The notes below the pieces were generated by a model. It was not told the origin of the DNA. It ran no database searches and saw only the letters and a program-made list of their open reading frames with translations. Below, in pieces: positions 8,802-16,930 of a stretch of DNA of 64,000 nucleotides (position 1 is the first letter of the stretch; every line of letters starts with the position of its first letter). The DNA is taken from assembly GCF_003855255.1 (NCBI RefSeq), contig NZ_CP034072.1, positions 1,426,001-1,490,000 on the forward strand. The letters are read 5' to 3'. This stretch comes from Mycolicibacterium nivoides. Lineage in GTDB: Bacteria > Actinomycetota > Actinomycetes > Mycobacteriales > Mycobacteriaceae. Position numbers and translations under genes: made by a program.

Positions 8802-9959
8802 CTACGGGGGCGCGATACGCAGCCGGTATCCGTCCTCGGTGGCGATCAGGACCTCGGCGGTGGGTGGGCTGCCGCAGGCCCGCTCGCAGCCCACGAAATG
8901 CCGGTGGATCTCTCGCCGGGGACCGGCGGAGTCGGCCTGGGCGGGCGCGTTGACCGCGTCGGCGGCATCGGCACGCACATCGGTGGCGGACTTGGCGCAC
9001 CCGGGGCTGCCGGTGCAGGCGCTGACCCGCAGCCACGGCGAGTTCTCGTCGAACACCAGCCCCAGCGGTGCCAGCACGCGCAGGGACGCGTCCGCGACGC
9101 CCTCGGTGACGTCGCCCACCAGCACCGAACGCCACGGGGTGATCACCAGCGGAGCCTCGATCGCGGCGAGGAAGTGGGCGGTCCGGGCCTGCAGTACCCC
9201 CAGCGGCACGGCCGCTCCCAGCGCCACCCGTTTGTCGCGCTGCTCGATCCAGCCGACCGGCGGCGTCACCGTCGGTGGCCAGGTGGCGCCGGGCGGGGCG
9301 TCGGCGGTCAGGCCGTCCAACAGTGCCGAATGGTCATCGAGTTCGGTTATCCGCCAGGCTTTTCCGCGGATGTCGACGAAACGTCTGGCCACCGTGATCA
9401 GGGTGGCGACCGCTTCACCGGTGTCCAGGCGCACCCCGGTGTCGCGCCCGGCCAGCAGCAGCGCGCAGGTGCCGTCATCACGGGCATGCACACCGGCATC
9501 GGCGTCGATACCGGATACGTCGCCGCGCCCGTCGTCCAGGCTGAACCAGAACCTGCCGGGCAACCCGGCCAGGGCCGGGTCGGCCTGGATGGCGCGGTCG
9601 AGGTCGGTCACAAGGGGGCGGATATCGATGACGCCGCCGGAGCGTCCGGACAACGGCGAGGCCACGATGTTGCGGGCCCGCTCATGTGTCGGTGACGGCA
9701 GCAGGCCGGCGCCGGCCAGTGCCGCGGCGGCCGCGTCGGTGTCGCTCACCGCGCGGATCTGGATGTTGCCGCGGGAGGTCAGTTCCATTGCTGGAGAGCC
9801 GAACTGCTCGGCCACCTCGGCCAGTGCCGTCAATTGGGCCGCGGCGACCATCCCGCCGGGAAGCCGAATCCGCACCAGGGCACCGTCGGCGGCCTGGTGC
9901 ACCGTCAGTGCACCTGGGCAGGCGTCCTGGTCGCGGGTCCGGGTCATGTCGCCCGCCAT
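8802..9959 (-). CDS. cobG: CobG, precorrin-3B synthase (Fe-S monooxygenase)
   Basis: CobG uses O2 to form the C20-hydroxy-gamma-lactone precorrin-3B, the step that marks the aerobic cobalamin route. The protein has the nitrite/sulfite reductase-like ferredoxin fold, and its [4Fe-4S] cysteines are visible as CTGSPGC and CERAC, about residues 315-362. The ATG at 9959 is chosen. An ATG at 9947 is equally possible, and an upstream GTG at 9992 lies inside a CRP-like palindrome and is less likely. It is the first gene of the minus-strand operon cobG-cobH-cobIJ and diverges from the cobN side. Confidence 0.93.
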   Translation of the reverse strand: MAGDMTRTRDQDACPGALTVHQAADGALVRIRLPGGMVAAAQLTALAEVAEQFGSPAMELTSRGNIQIRAVSDTDAAAAALAGAGLLPSPTHERARNIVASPLSGRSGGVIDIRPLVTDLDRAIQADPALAGLPGRFWFSLDDGRGDVSGIDADAGVHARDDGTCALLLAGRDTGVRLDTGEAVATLITVARRFVDIRGKAWRITELDDHSALLDGLTADAPPGATWPPTVTPPVGWIEQRDKRVALGAAVPLGVLQARTAHFLAAIEAPLVITPWRSVLVGDVTEGVADASLRVLAPLGLVFDENSPWLRVSACTGSPGCAKSATDVRADAADAVNAPAQADSAGPRREIHRHFVGCERACGSPPTAEVLIATEDGYRLRIAPP

Positions 9960-9977
9960 CTTACTTTCAGGGATTGT

Positions 9978-9993
9978 TGTGACATCGGTCACA
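9978..9993. promoter_or_regulatory. CRP/FNR-type palindrome TGTGACATCGGTCACA
   Basis: The 16-mer matches TGTGA-N6-TCACA exactly, the consensus for CRP-family regulators including the mycobacterial cAMP receptor protein. It lies 19 nt upstream of the cobG ATG and about 290 nt upstream of cobN. A second inverted repeat (CAGGTT-N4-AACCTG) overlaps its right end at 9992-10007. Binding is inferred from sequence only. Confidence 0.55.
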
Positions 9994-10130
9994 GGTTCGG
10001 AAACCTGTTCGGTCGCTTACAGATCGGCGATTTTCGCGGCGTCGGAACGTACCGTTTATGAGGATTCCCGGGACCACCGGTACCGGGAAGTTGAAACACT
10101 TGACCAAGGCTCTGATGAAAGGAGCGATCC

Positions 10131-10238
10131 ATGCTTGCATTTGGTGCATTCGCCGCATTCGTCCTGGTGCTCGTCGTGGCCGCAGGCTCGCCGTACCGGC
10201 AGTCGTGGCACGACCGCTTCGGCGAGACCCAGCCCTGA
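10131..10238 (+). CDS. 35-residue putative membrane peptide upstream of cobN
   Basis: A short frame begins with ATG 4 nt after AAAGGAGCGATCC, a strong Shine-Dalgarno sequence with AGGAG about 6 nt from the start. It encodes 35 residues: an N-terminal hydrophobic stretch (FGAFAAFVLVLVVAAG) long enough for one membrane helix, then a polar tail containing WHDRF. It ends 45 nt before the first possible cobN start on the same strand, so it may be co-transcribed. I do not recognise a family. It could be a small membrane protein or a translated leader. Confidence 0.5.
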   Translation: MLAFGAFAAFVLVLVVAAGSPYRQSWHDRFGETQP

Positions 10239-10255
10239 CCGTTGCCGATCGCGCC

Positions 10256-10286
10256 GCACCGGCTGCCCCGACGAGGTAGCCGGTGC
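10256..10286 (+). promoter_or_regulatory. Leader hairpin over the cobN translation start region
   Basis: GCACCGGCT (10256-10264) pairs perfectly with AGCCGGTGC (10278-10286) around a 13-nt loop. The 3' arm contains the GTG at 10283 and the loop carries the GAGG that would serve it. A second short hairpin (GGGGTG-TCC-CACCCC) follows. The structure could limit cobN translation, but no consensus cobalamin riboswitch core was seen. Confidence 0.35.
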
Positions 10287-13200
10287 GGTACGAATGGGGG
10301 GTGTCCCACCCCTCTGAAGTGCCAGCGGTGACCCCTGCCACTGATGCCGCCGCTCCCACCGTCCTGTTGCTGTCGACCTCGGACACCGACCTGATCACTG
10401 CCCGCTCCAGCGGGGCCCGGTATCGCTGGGCCAACCCGTCGCGGCTGGTCACCGGTGAACTCGAGGAGCTTCTCGACGGCGCCGACATCGCGGTGATCCG
10501 CATTCTCGGCGGCTACCGGGCCTGGCAGGACGGCATCGACGCCGTGGTGGCCAGTGGCCTGCCGACGGTCGTGGTCAGCGGTGAGCAGGCACCCGACGCC
10601 GAATTGATGGGACATTCGACCGCCCCCCAGGGTGCGGCCCTGCAAACCCACATCTACCTCGCTCAGGGCGGTCTGGCGAACCTGGCGAACCTCCACTCGT
10701 TCCTGTCCGACACCCTGCTGATGACCGGCTTCGGCTTCGCGGCCCCGGTGACCACCCCGAGCTGGGGGGTCCTGGAGCGCGCCGGCGCCGCCGAGAATGA
10801 GGGTCCGACCGAGCCGGCACATGGACGGCCCGCCGTCGCCGTGCTCTACTACCGCGCCCAGCAGCTGGCAGGAAACACCGGCTACGTCGAGGCGCTGTGC
10901 GACGCCATCGAGCAGGCCGGCGGCCGCGCGTTGCCCGTGTTCTGCGCGTCTCTGCGTACTGCCGAACCCGAACTCCTCGAGCTGCTCGGCACCGCAGATG
11001 CGCTCGTGACCACGGTGCTCGCGGCCGGAGGCGCCACCCCGGCAGCGGTCGGCGCCGGAGGTAACGACGATTCGTGGAACGTCGCTCACCTTGCCGCGCT
11101 GGACATTCCGATCCTGCAGGGACTGTGCCTGACCAGTTCGAGATCGGACTGGTCCACCAATGACGACGGCATGTCGCCGCTGGACGTCGCCACCCAGGTC
11201 GCCGTTCCCGAGTTCGACGGCCGCATCATCACGGTGCCGTTCTCATTCAAGGAGATCGACTCCGAAGGGCTGATCTCGTATGTGGCCGATCCCGAGCGCT
11301 GCGCGCGGGTGGCCGGTCTGGCCGTCCGCCATGCCCGGTTGCGCGCCATTCCGGCTGCGGAAAAGCGTGTGGCCGTGGTGTTTTCGGCCTATCCCACCAA
11401 GCATGCCCGCATCGGCAATGCTGTCGGCCTGGACACCCCGGCCAGCGCGGTCGCACTGTTGCGCACCATGCGCGATGCCGGCTACGACATCGGTGAGGCC
11501 GCCGCGCCCGGTGATCTCGCCACCATCGTCGACTCAGGCGATGGGGACGCACTGATCCACTCTCTGATCGAACGCGGCGGGCAGGACCCGGACTGGCTCA
11601 CCGACGAGTCGCTGGCCGCCAATCCGATTCGGGTCCCGGCCAAGGACTACCGGGCCTGGTTCGCCACCCTGCCCGCCGAACTGGCCGATGCCGTCGTCGA
11701 GCACTGGGGCCCGCCGCCGGGTGAGCTCTTCGTCGACCGCAGCCGCGATCCCGAGGGCGAGATCGTCATCGCGGCCATCCAGGCCGGCAATGTGGTGCTG
11801 ATCGTTCAGCCACCCCGCGGCTTCGGGGAGAACCCGGTGGCGATCTACCACGACCCCGACCTGCCGCCCAGCCACCACTACCTGGCGGCCTACCGCTGGC
11901 TCGACTCTTCGTTCCCCGGTTCGTTCGGTGCCCACGCCGTGGTGCACCTGGGCAAGCACGGCAACCTGGAATGGCTGCCCGGCAAGACGCTCGGCATGAG
12001 CGCGTCATGTGGCACCGACGCCGCCCTCGGCGATCTGCCGCTCATCTATCCGTTCCTGGTCAACGATCCGGGGGAGGGCACCCAGGCCAAGCGCCGGGCG
12101 CACGCCACCCTGGTCGATCACCTCATCCCGCCGATGGCGCGCGCCGAAACCTACGGCGACATCGCCAAACTCGAGCAGCTGCTCGACGAGCACGCCAATG
12201 TCTCGGCGCTGGACCCCGGCAAGCTGCCTGCCATCCGGCAGCAGATCTGGACATTGATGCGCGCCGCCAAGATGGACCACGATCTGGGCCTGGAGGATCG
12301 CCCGGACGAGGATTCCTTCGACGACATGCTGCTGCACGTCGACGGCTGGCTGTGCGAGATCAAGGATGTCCAGATCCGCGACGGCCTGCATGTGTTGGGC
12401 CAGAAGCCGGCCGGCACAGGCGAACTCGACCTGGTGCTGGCTATCCTGCGGGCCCGGCAGCTGTTCGGCGGTGAGCAGACCGTGCCCGGGCTGCGTCAGG
12501 CGCTCGGCCTCACCGAGGACGGCAGTGACGACCGCGCGGCCGTCGACGCCGCCGAGGCCGGCGCCCGCGAGCTGGTGGCCGCGCTGCAGGAATCCGGTTG
12601 GGACGCATCTGCGGTGGAGAAGATCACCGACAACCCCGAGGTGGCTCGCATCCTGCGGTTCGCCGCCACCGAGGTGGTGCCCCGGCTGGCGGGCACCTCA
12701 GCCGAGATCGACCAGGTGCTGCGCGCCCTGGCCGGAGGCTTCATCGCCTCGGGACCGTCCGGATCACCGCTGCGCGGCCTGGTCAACGTGCTGCCCACCG
12801 GGCGCAACTTCTACTCGGTGGACCCCAAGGCGGTTCCGTCCCGGCTGGCCTGGGAAACCGGTGTGGCGATGGCCGATTCGCTGCTGGACCGCTACCGCAC
12901 CGATTACGGCCGCTGGCCGCAGTCGGTGGGTCTGTCGGTGTGGGGCACCTCGGCCATGCGCACCGCCGGTGACGACATCGCCGAAGTGCTGGCCCTGCTG
13001 GGAGTGCGGCCGGTGTGGGATGACGCCTCGCGCCGGGTGGTGAACCTGGAACCGATCGACCTCGCCGAACTCGGCCGGCCGCGAATCGACGTCACGGTGC
13101 GCATCTCCGGGTTCTTCCGTGATGCCTTCCCGCACGTGGTCACCATGCTCGACGATGCGGTGGCATTGGTGGCCGGCCTCGATGAGTCGGCCGAGGACAA

Positions 13201-13978
13201 CTATGTGCGAGCTCACTCCCAGGCCGACCTGGCCGAACACGGCGATCAAAGACGCGCCACCACTAGGATTTTCGGCTCCAAGCCGGGAACCTACGGAGCG
13301 GGTCTGCTGCAGCTGATCGACAGCCGCAACTGGCGCGACGACGCCGACCTGGCCGAGGTGTACACCGCATGGGGCGGATTCGCCTACGGCCGCGGACTTG
13401 ACGGTGCGCCCGCTGCCGATGACATGAACCGGGCCTACCGGCGAATCGCGGTGGCGGCCAAGAACACCGACACCCGCGAACACGACATCGCTGACTCCGA
13501 CGACTATTTCCAGTACCACGGCGGCATGGTCGCCACCGTGCGGGCGTTGACCGGGCAGGCCCCGGCCGCCTACATCGGTGACAACACCCGCCCCGACGCG
13601 GTGCGTACCCGCACTCTGTCGGAGGAGACCAATCGCGTCTTCCGGGCCCGGGTGGTCAACCCGCGCTGGATCAGCGCGATGCGCAGGCATGGCTACAAGG
13701 GCGCATTCGAGATGGCGGCCACCGTCGACTATCTGTTCGGCTACGACGCCACCGCACACGTGATGGCCGACTGGATGTACGAACGGCTCTCGGCCGAGTA
13801 CGTGCTCGACGACGAGAACCGCAAGTTCATGTCCGAATCCAACCCGTGGGCGCTGCACGGGATGGCAGAGCGGCTGCTGGAGGCCGCGGGCCGCGGTATG
13901 TGGGCCGAGCCCGAGCAGGCCACCCTCGACGGGCTCCGGCAGGTGCTGCTGGAAACCGAAGGTGAGCTGGAAGGGTAG
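10283..13978 (+). CDS. cobN: CobN, cobaltochelatase large subunit
   Basis: CobN is the large, substrate-binding subunit of the ATP-dependent CobNST complex that inserts cobalt into hydrogenobyrinic acid a,c-diamide. The 1231-residue frame shows the CobN/Mg-chelatase H family core, including HLGKHGNLEWLPGK, PTGRNFYSVDPKA and RIFGSKPGTYGAG. The conserved part begins near residue 26 (PTVLLLSTSDTDL). The GTG at 10283 has GAGG at good spacing; GTGs at 10301, 10319 and 10328 are alternatives, and 10328 gives an N-terminus closer to what I recall for M. tuberculosis CobN. The CobS and CobT partners are not in this window. Confidence 0.95.
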   Translation: MRYEWGVSHPSEVPAVTPATDAAAPTVLLLSTSDTDLITARSSGARYRWANPSRLVTGELEELLDGADIAVIRILGGYRAWQDGIDAVVASGLPTVVVSGEQAPDAELMGHSTAPQGAALQTHIYLAQGGLANLANLHSFLSDTLLMTGFGFAAPVTTPSWGVLERAGAAENEGPTEPAHGRPAVAVLYYRAQQLAGNTGYVEALCDAIEQAGGRALPVFCASLRTAEPELLELLGTADALVTTVLAAGGATPAAVGAGGNDDSWNVAHLAALDIPILQGLCLTSSRSDWSTNDDGMSPLDVATQVAVPEFDGRIITVPFSFKEIDSEGLISYVADPERCARVAGLAVRHARLRAIPAAEKRVAVVFSAYPTKHARIGNAVGLDTPASAVALLRTMRDAGYDIGEAAAPGDLATIVDSGDGDALIHSLIERGGQDPDWLTDESLAANPIRVPAKDYRAWFATLPAELADAVVEHWGPPPGELFVDRSRDPEGEIVIAAIQAGNVVLIVQPPRGFGENPVAIYHDPDLPPSHHYLAAYRWLDSSFPGSFGAHAVVHLGKHGNLEWLPGKTLGMSASCGTDAALGDLPLIYPFLVNDPGEGTQAKRRAHATLVDHLIPPMARAETYGDIAKLEQLLDEHANVSALDPGKLPAIRQQIWTLMRAAKMDHDLGLEDRPDEDSFDDMLLHVDGWLCEIKDVQIRDGLHVLGQKPAGTGELDLVLAILRARQLFGGEQTVPGLRQALGLTEDGSDDRAAVDAAEAGARELVAALQESGWDASAVEKITDNPEVARILRFAATEVVPRLAGTSAEIDQVLRALAGGFIASGPSGSPLRGLVNVLPTGRNFYSVDPKAVPSRLAWETGVAMADSLLDRYRTDYGRWPQSVGLSVWGTSAMRTAGDDIAEVLALLGVRPVWDDASRRVVNLEPIDLAELGRPRIDVTVRISGFFRDAFPHVVTMLDDAVALVAGLDESAEDNYVRAHSQADLAEHGDQRRATTRIFGSKPGTYGAGLLQLIDSRNWRDDADLAEVYTAWGGFAYGRGLDGAPAADDMNRAYRRIAVAAKNTDTREHDIADSDDYFQYHGGMVATVRALTGQAPAAYIGDNTRPDAVRTRTLSEETNRVFRARVVNPRWISAMRRHGYKGAFEMAATVDYLFGYDATAHVMADWMYERLSAEYVLDDENRKFMSESNPWALHGMAERLLEAAGRGMWAEPEQATLDGLRQVLLETEGELEG

Positions 13979-13986
13979 TCAAACAG

Positions 13987-13992
13987 TAGATT
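13987..13992 (+). promoter_or_regulatory. -10 box (TAGATT) of leaderless gene 13999
   Basis: TAGATT ends 6 nt before the ATG at 13999, immediately after the cobN stop. The spacing predicts a leaderless transcript independent of cobN. Confidence 0.5.
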
Positions 13993-13998
13993 TGACCC

Positions 13999-14382
13999 AT
14001 GGCTCTCACCTTCGCCGATGTCGCCAAGGCCAACTACGTTCTGCTGACCACGTTCACCAAGGACGGCAGGCCCAAGCCGACCGCGATCTGGGCTGCTCCG
14101 TCACCCGACGGGCTGGTGGTGATCACCCAGGAGTCGTCCTGGAAGGTCAAGCGGATCCGCAACACACCACGGGTCACGGTGGCGGCGTGTGACGTGCGCG
14201 GCAATCCGAAGAGCGAGGCGGTCGAGGCCGTCGCCGAGATCCTGCCCAAGTCGGCCAACGGTGCCACCTACGACGCGATCGGCAAGCGCTACGGCCTGCT
14301 GGGCAAGACGTTCAACGTGTTCTCCAAGCTGCGCGGCGGAATGCAGAACAATGTTTCGCTCCTGATCAAACCGGTGAATTGA
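13999..14382 (+). CDS. PPOX-class (F420/FMN split-barrel) protein, copy 1
   Basis: A 127-residue protein of the pyridoxamine-phosphate-oxidase-like split-barrel fold. The repeated family segment is LLTTFTKDGRPKPTAIWAA, followed by VITQESSWKVKRIRNTPRVTV. Mycobacterial members of this size usually bind F420 or FMN and are assigned as F420-dependent oxidoreductases; the substrate is unknown. A similar protein (Rv2061c) lies next to cobN in M. tuberculosis. The next gene is a paralogue that begins within 6 nt of this stop. Confidence 0.85.
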   Translation: MALTFADVAKANYVLLTTFTKDGRPKPTAIWAAPSPDGLVVITQESSWKVKRIRNTPRVTVAACDVRGNPKSEAVEAVAEILPKSANGATYDAIGKRYGLLGKTFNVFSKLRGGMQNNVSLLIKPVN

Positions 14383-14387
14383 GTCCC

Positions 14388-14816
14388 ATGGCACCTACCT
14401 TCGAGGACGTTTACCGCGAGAAGTACCTGCTGCTGACCACCTTCACCAAGGACGGCAAGCCCAAGCCGACCGCGGTCTGGGGAGTACCCGACGGTGACAA
14501 GCTGCTCATCATCACCGACGACGGATCGTGGAAGACCAAGCGCATCAACAACACCCCAAGGGTCACCGTCCAGAAATGCGGTGTGCTCGGGGCTCCGAAG
14601 GGTGATCCGGTGGAGGCGGTGGCCCGCAACCTGCCGAAGTCCGAAACCCGGCGGGTGTTCAGCGCCATCATCAAGCGGTACTGGAACCACGTCTGGTACT
14701 TCGTGCCGCGGGCCCTGCTGCGTGGCGGCATCGACAAGGTGCACAGCGCCATCGAGGTGCGTGCAGTCGACGCCCCGGCAGCCGGTCAGGAACCGAACCG
14801 CCCGCCCAACCGTTGA
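14388..14816 (+). CDS. PPOX-class (F420/FMN split-barrel) protein, copy 2
   Basis: A 142-residue paralogue of the preceding gene. It shares LLTTFTKDGKPKPTAVWGVP and DGSWKTKRINNTPRVTV almost word for word, so the pair arose by tandem duplication. It differs at the C-terminus, which has an aromatic segment (YWNHVWYFVPRALLRGG) and a Pro-rich tail. The ATG at 14388 is preferred; a TTG at 14379 overlaps the previous stop and would add three residues. The cofactor is inferred from the family. Confidence 0.83.
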   Translation: MAPTFEDVYREKYLLLTTFTKDGKPKPTAVWGVPDGDKLLIITDDGSWKTKRINNTPRVTVQKCGVLGAPKGDPVEAVARNLPKSETRRVFSAIIKRYWNHVWYFVPRALLRGGIDKVHSAIEVRAVDAPAAGQEPNRPPNR

Positions 14817-14822
14817 CCCAGC

Positions 14823-15317
14823 ATGGCTAAACGGCTGTTTCTGATCTATCTCCTCGTAGAGATGGCGGTGATGGTCGCCCTGGTGGCGACCATCGGGTTC
14901 GGCTACACCGTGCTGTTGCTGTTGGCCTCGTTCGTGATCGGGCTGGCACTGGCGGGTTCGCAGCTCAACCGGCACATCCGCCGGTTGCGCACGGGCCTGT
15001 CCGGTGGCCTGGCCAACCCGCAGAGCGCGGTCTCCGACAGCGTGCTGGTGGCGCTGGGCACCGTACTGGTGGTGATTCCCGGATTGGCCAGCTCGATCGC
15101 CGGCGCGCTGTTGTTGCTGCCGCCCACGCGGGCGGCGGCCCGGCCGGTGCTCACGGGGCTGGTCGCCCGTCGGATGCCGCTCATCGTCGCGGCGCCAGCC
15201 GGTTTCGGTGCACCCACCGGTACCGCTGGTTATCGACACGGGGCAGGCGACTACATTGACGGCGAAGTAATCGACGTCAACGACGTCGATCCGTACCGCC
15301 TGCCTCCCAAGGCCTAA
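14823..15317 (+). CDS. FxsA-family integral membrane protein
   Basis: A 164-residue membrane protein. Hydrophobic segments lie near residues 4-24, 28-47 and 75-98, and a polar C-terminal tail is rich in Asp and Tyr (DYIDGEVIDVNDVDPYRLP). The order of helices and the GTVLVVIPGLAS segment match FxsA, known in E. coli from suppression of F exclusion of phage T7; its biochemical role is undefined. It starts 6 nt after the preceding stop, so it probably shares a transcript with the two split-barrel genes. M. tuberculosis also has an FxsA gene near ppm1. Confidence 0.82.
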   Translation: MAKRLFLIYLLVEMAVMVALVATIGFGYTVLLLLASFVIGLALAGSQLNRHIRRLRTGLSGGLANPQSAVSDSVLVALGTVLVVIPGLASSIAGALLLLPPTRAAARPVLTGLVARRMPLIVAAPAGFGAPTGTAGYRHGAGDYIDGEVIDVNDVDPYRLPPKA

Positions 15318-15334
15318 CAGCCAGTCGAAACAGC

Positions 15335-16930
15335 TTGACGACACTTCTGATCAACGGGCGCATCCACAGCCCCAGCTACCCCGACGCGACCGCATTCGCC
15401 GTGCGCGACGGCGTAGTGGCGTGGCTGGGTACCGACGACGTCGGCCGGTCGCAGTTTCCCGAAGCCGAGATCGTCGACCTCGACGGCGGCTTCGTCGCCC
15501 CCGCATTCGTCGACAGCCACGTCCACCTGACCGCCACCGGGCTCAATCTGGACGGCCTGGACCTCCGCGGGGCCACCTCGCTGCGGCACTGTCTGCGCCT
15601 GGTGGACGAGTACGCGCGCCGGCATCCGGACGGCCCGGTGTGGGGACACGGCTGGGACGAATCGGGCTGGCCGGAACGCAGCGGCCCGAGCACCGGGGAC
15701 CTCGACGCGGTGCTGGGGGATCGGCCCGCCTATCTGGCCCGGGTGGACGTGCATTCGGCCTCCGCAACCACCGCACTGCGCCGGTCGGTGCCCGGGCTGG
15801 CCGAGGCCGCGGGGTTCGACCCGCAGCGCCCGCTGAGCGCTGAGGCGCATCACCTCGTGCGCGCGGCCGCGCGTGAGCAACTGACCCCGCAGCAACGGCA
15901 CGCCGCCCGCGTCGCGGCACTCGATCACGCCGCCGGGATGGGCATCGCCGCGGTCCATGAGTGCGCGGGCCCGCAGATCGGCGGTCTGCTCGACTGGCAG
16001 GAGCTGCGCGCTCTGGAGCACGGCGTGGAGGTCGTCGGTTACTGGGGTGAGCCGGCCCGCGACGCCGAGCATGCCCGACACCTGATCGCCGAGACCGGGG
16101 CCCGGGGGCTGGCCGGAGACCTGTTCGTCGACGGTGCCCTCGGCTCGCACACCGCGTGGCTGCACGCGCCGTACCACGACGCACCCGACACCTGCGGCAA
16201 CTGCTACCTCGACGTCGAGGCCATCACCAGGCACGTTCAGGCCTGCACCGAGGCCGGAATCCCGGCCGGGTTCCATGTGATCGGCGACGCCGCCGTCGCC
16301 GCCGTCGTCGAGGGCTTCGCCACTGTGGCCCAGCGACTGAGCGGCCCGGCTGTGGCCCGGTGCGGCCACCGTCTGGAACATCTGGAGATGGTCGACACCG
16401 CGCAGGCCGCCCAACTGGGGGCGTGGGGTGTGATGGCCAGCATGCAGCCCAACTTCGACGCCCTCTGGGGCGGGGAGGACGGCATGTATGCCCAGCGTCT
16501 CGGGCTTGATCGAGTTCACGGGCTCAACCCGTTCGCGCTGTTAGCATCCGAAGGCGTGCCCCTCGCCTTCGGCTCCGACACCCCGGTCACCAGCATGAAC
16601 CCCTGGCAAACCGTGCGTGCCGCGGTGTCGCATCAGAGTGCGGGCAGTGCCATTTCGGCTCGTGCCGCGTTCGCTGCGGCCACCCGCGGCGGCTGGCGCG
16701 CCGGTGGGGTGCGCGACGGCGTCACCGGAACGCTCACTCCTGGGGCCCCGGCCAGCTACGCGGTGTGGGAGGCCGACGACCTGGAGGTCAGCGCGCCGGC
16801 CAACGCCGTCCAGCGATGGTCCACCGACCCGCGCTCACGGGTGCCCGCGCTGCCGCGGCTGGCCGCTGATGCGGAGCTGCCGCGTTGTCGTCAGACCGTT
16901 CACCGGGGTGTCGTCATCCATGGGCAGTGA
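15335..16930 (+). CDS. Amidohydrolase (YtcJ-like, amidohydrolase family 3)
   Basis: A 531-residue metal-dependent hydrolase. The metal-binding [14 protein letters not shown] motif lies near residue 60, and later histidines occur in [18 protein letters not shown] and FGSDTPVT, which complete the TIM-barrel active site. Family members hydrolyse exocyclic amide or ester bonds; the substrate here is unknown. The only plausible start is the TTG at 15335. The 3' end overlaps the lnt ATG by 11 nt, so the gene probably heads the lnt-ppm1 transcript or shares it. Confidence 0.88.
   Translation: MTTLLINGRIHSPSYPDATAFAVRDGVVAWLGTDDVGRSQFPEAEIVDLDGGFVAPAFVDSHVHLTATGLNLDGLDLRGATSLRHCLRLVDEYARRHPDGPVWGHGWDESGWPERSGPSTGDLDAVLGDRPAYLARVDVHSASATTALRRSVPGLAEAAGFDPQRPLSAEAHHLVRAAAREQLTPQQRHAARVAALDHAAGMGIAAVHECAGPQIGGLLDWQELRALEHGVEVVGYWGEPARDAEHARHLIAETGARGLAGDLFVDGALGSHTAWLHAPYHDAPDTCGNCYLDVEAITRHVQACTEAGIPAGFHVIGDAAVAAVVEGFATVAQRLSGPAVARCGHRLEHLEMVDTAQAAQLGAWGVMASMQPNFDALWGGEDGMYAQRLGLDRVHGLNPFALLASEGVPLAFGSDTPVTSMNPWQTVRAAVSHQSAGSAISARAAFAAATRGGWRAGGVRDGVTGTLTPGAPASYAVWEADDLEVSAPANAVQRWSTDPRSRVPALPRLAADAELPRCRQTVHRGVVIHGQ

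Noticed and set aside
9960..9992. Use of GTG 9992 as the cobG start
   Set aside because: It would place the start inside the CRP-like palindrome and adds residues absent from the family; ATG 9959 or 9947 fits better.
10239..10345. Cobalamin riboswitch upstream of cobN (a GCCACTG-like string is present at 10336)
   Set aside because: The string lies within the coding start of cobN and the other conserved elements of the riboswitch are missing.
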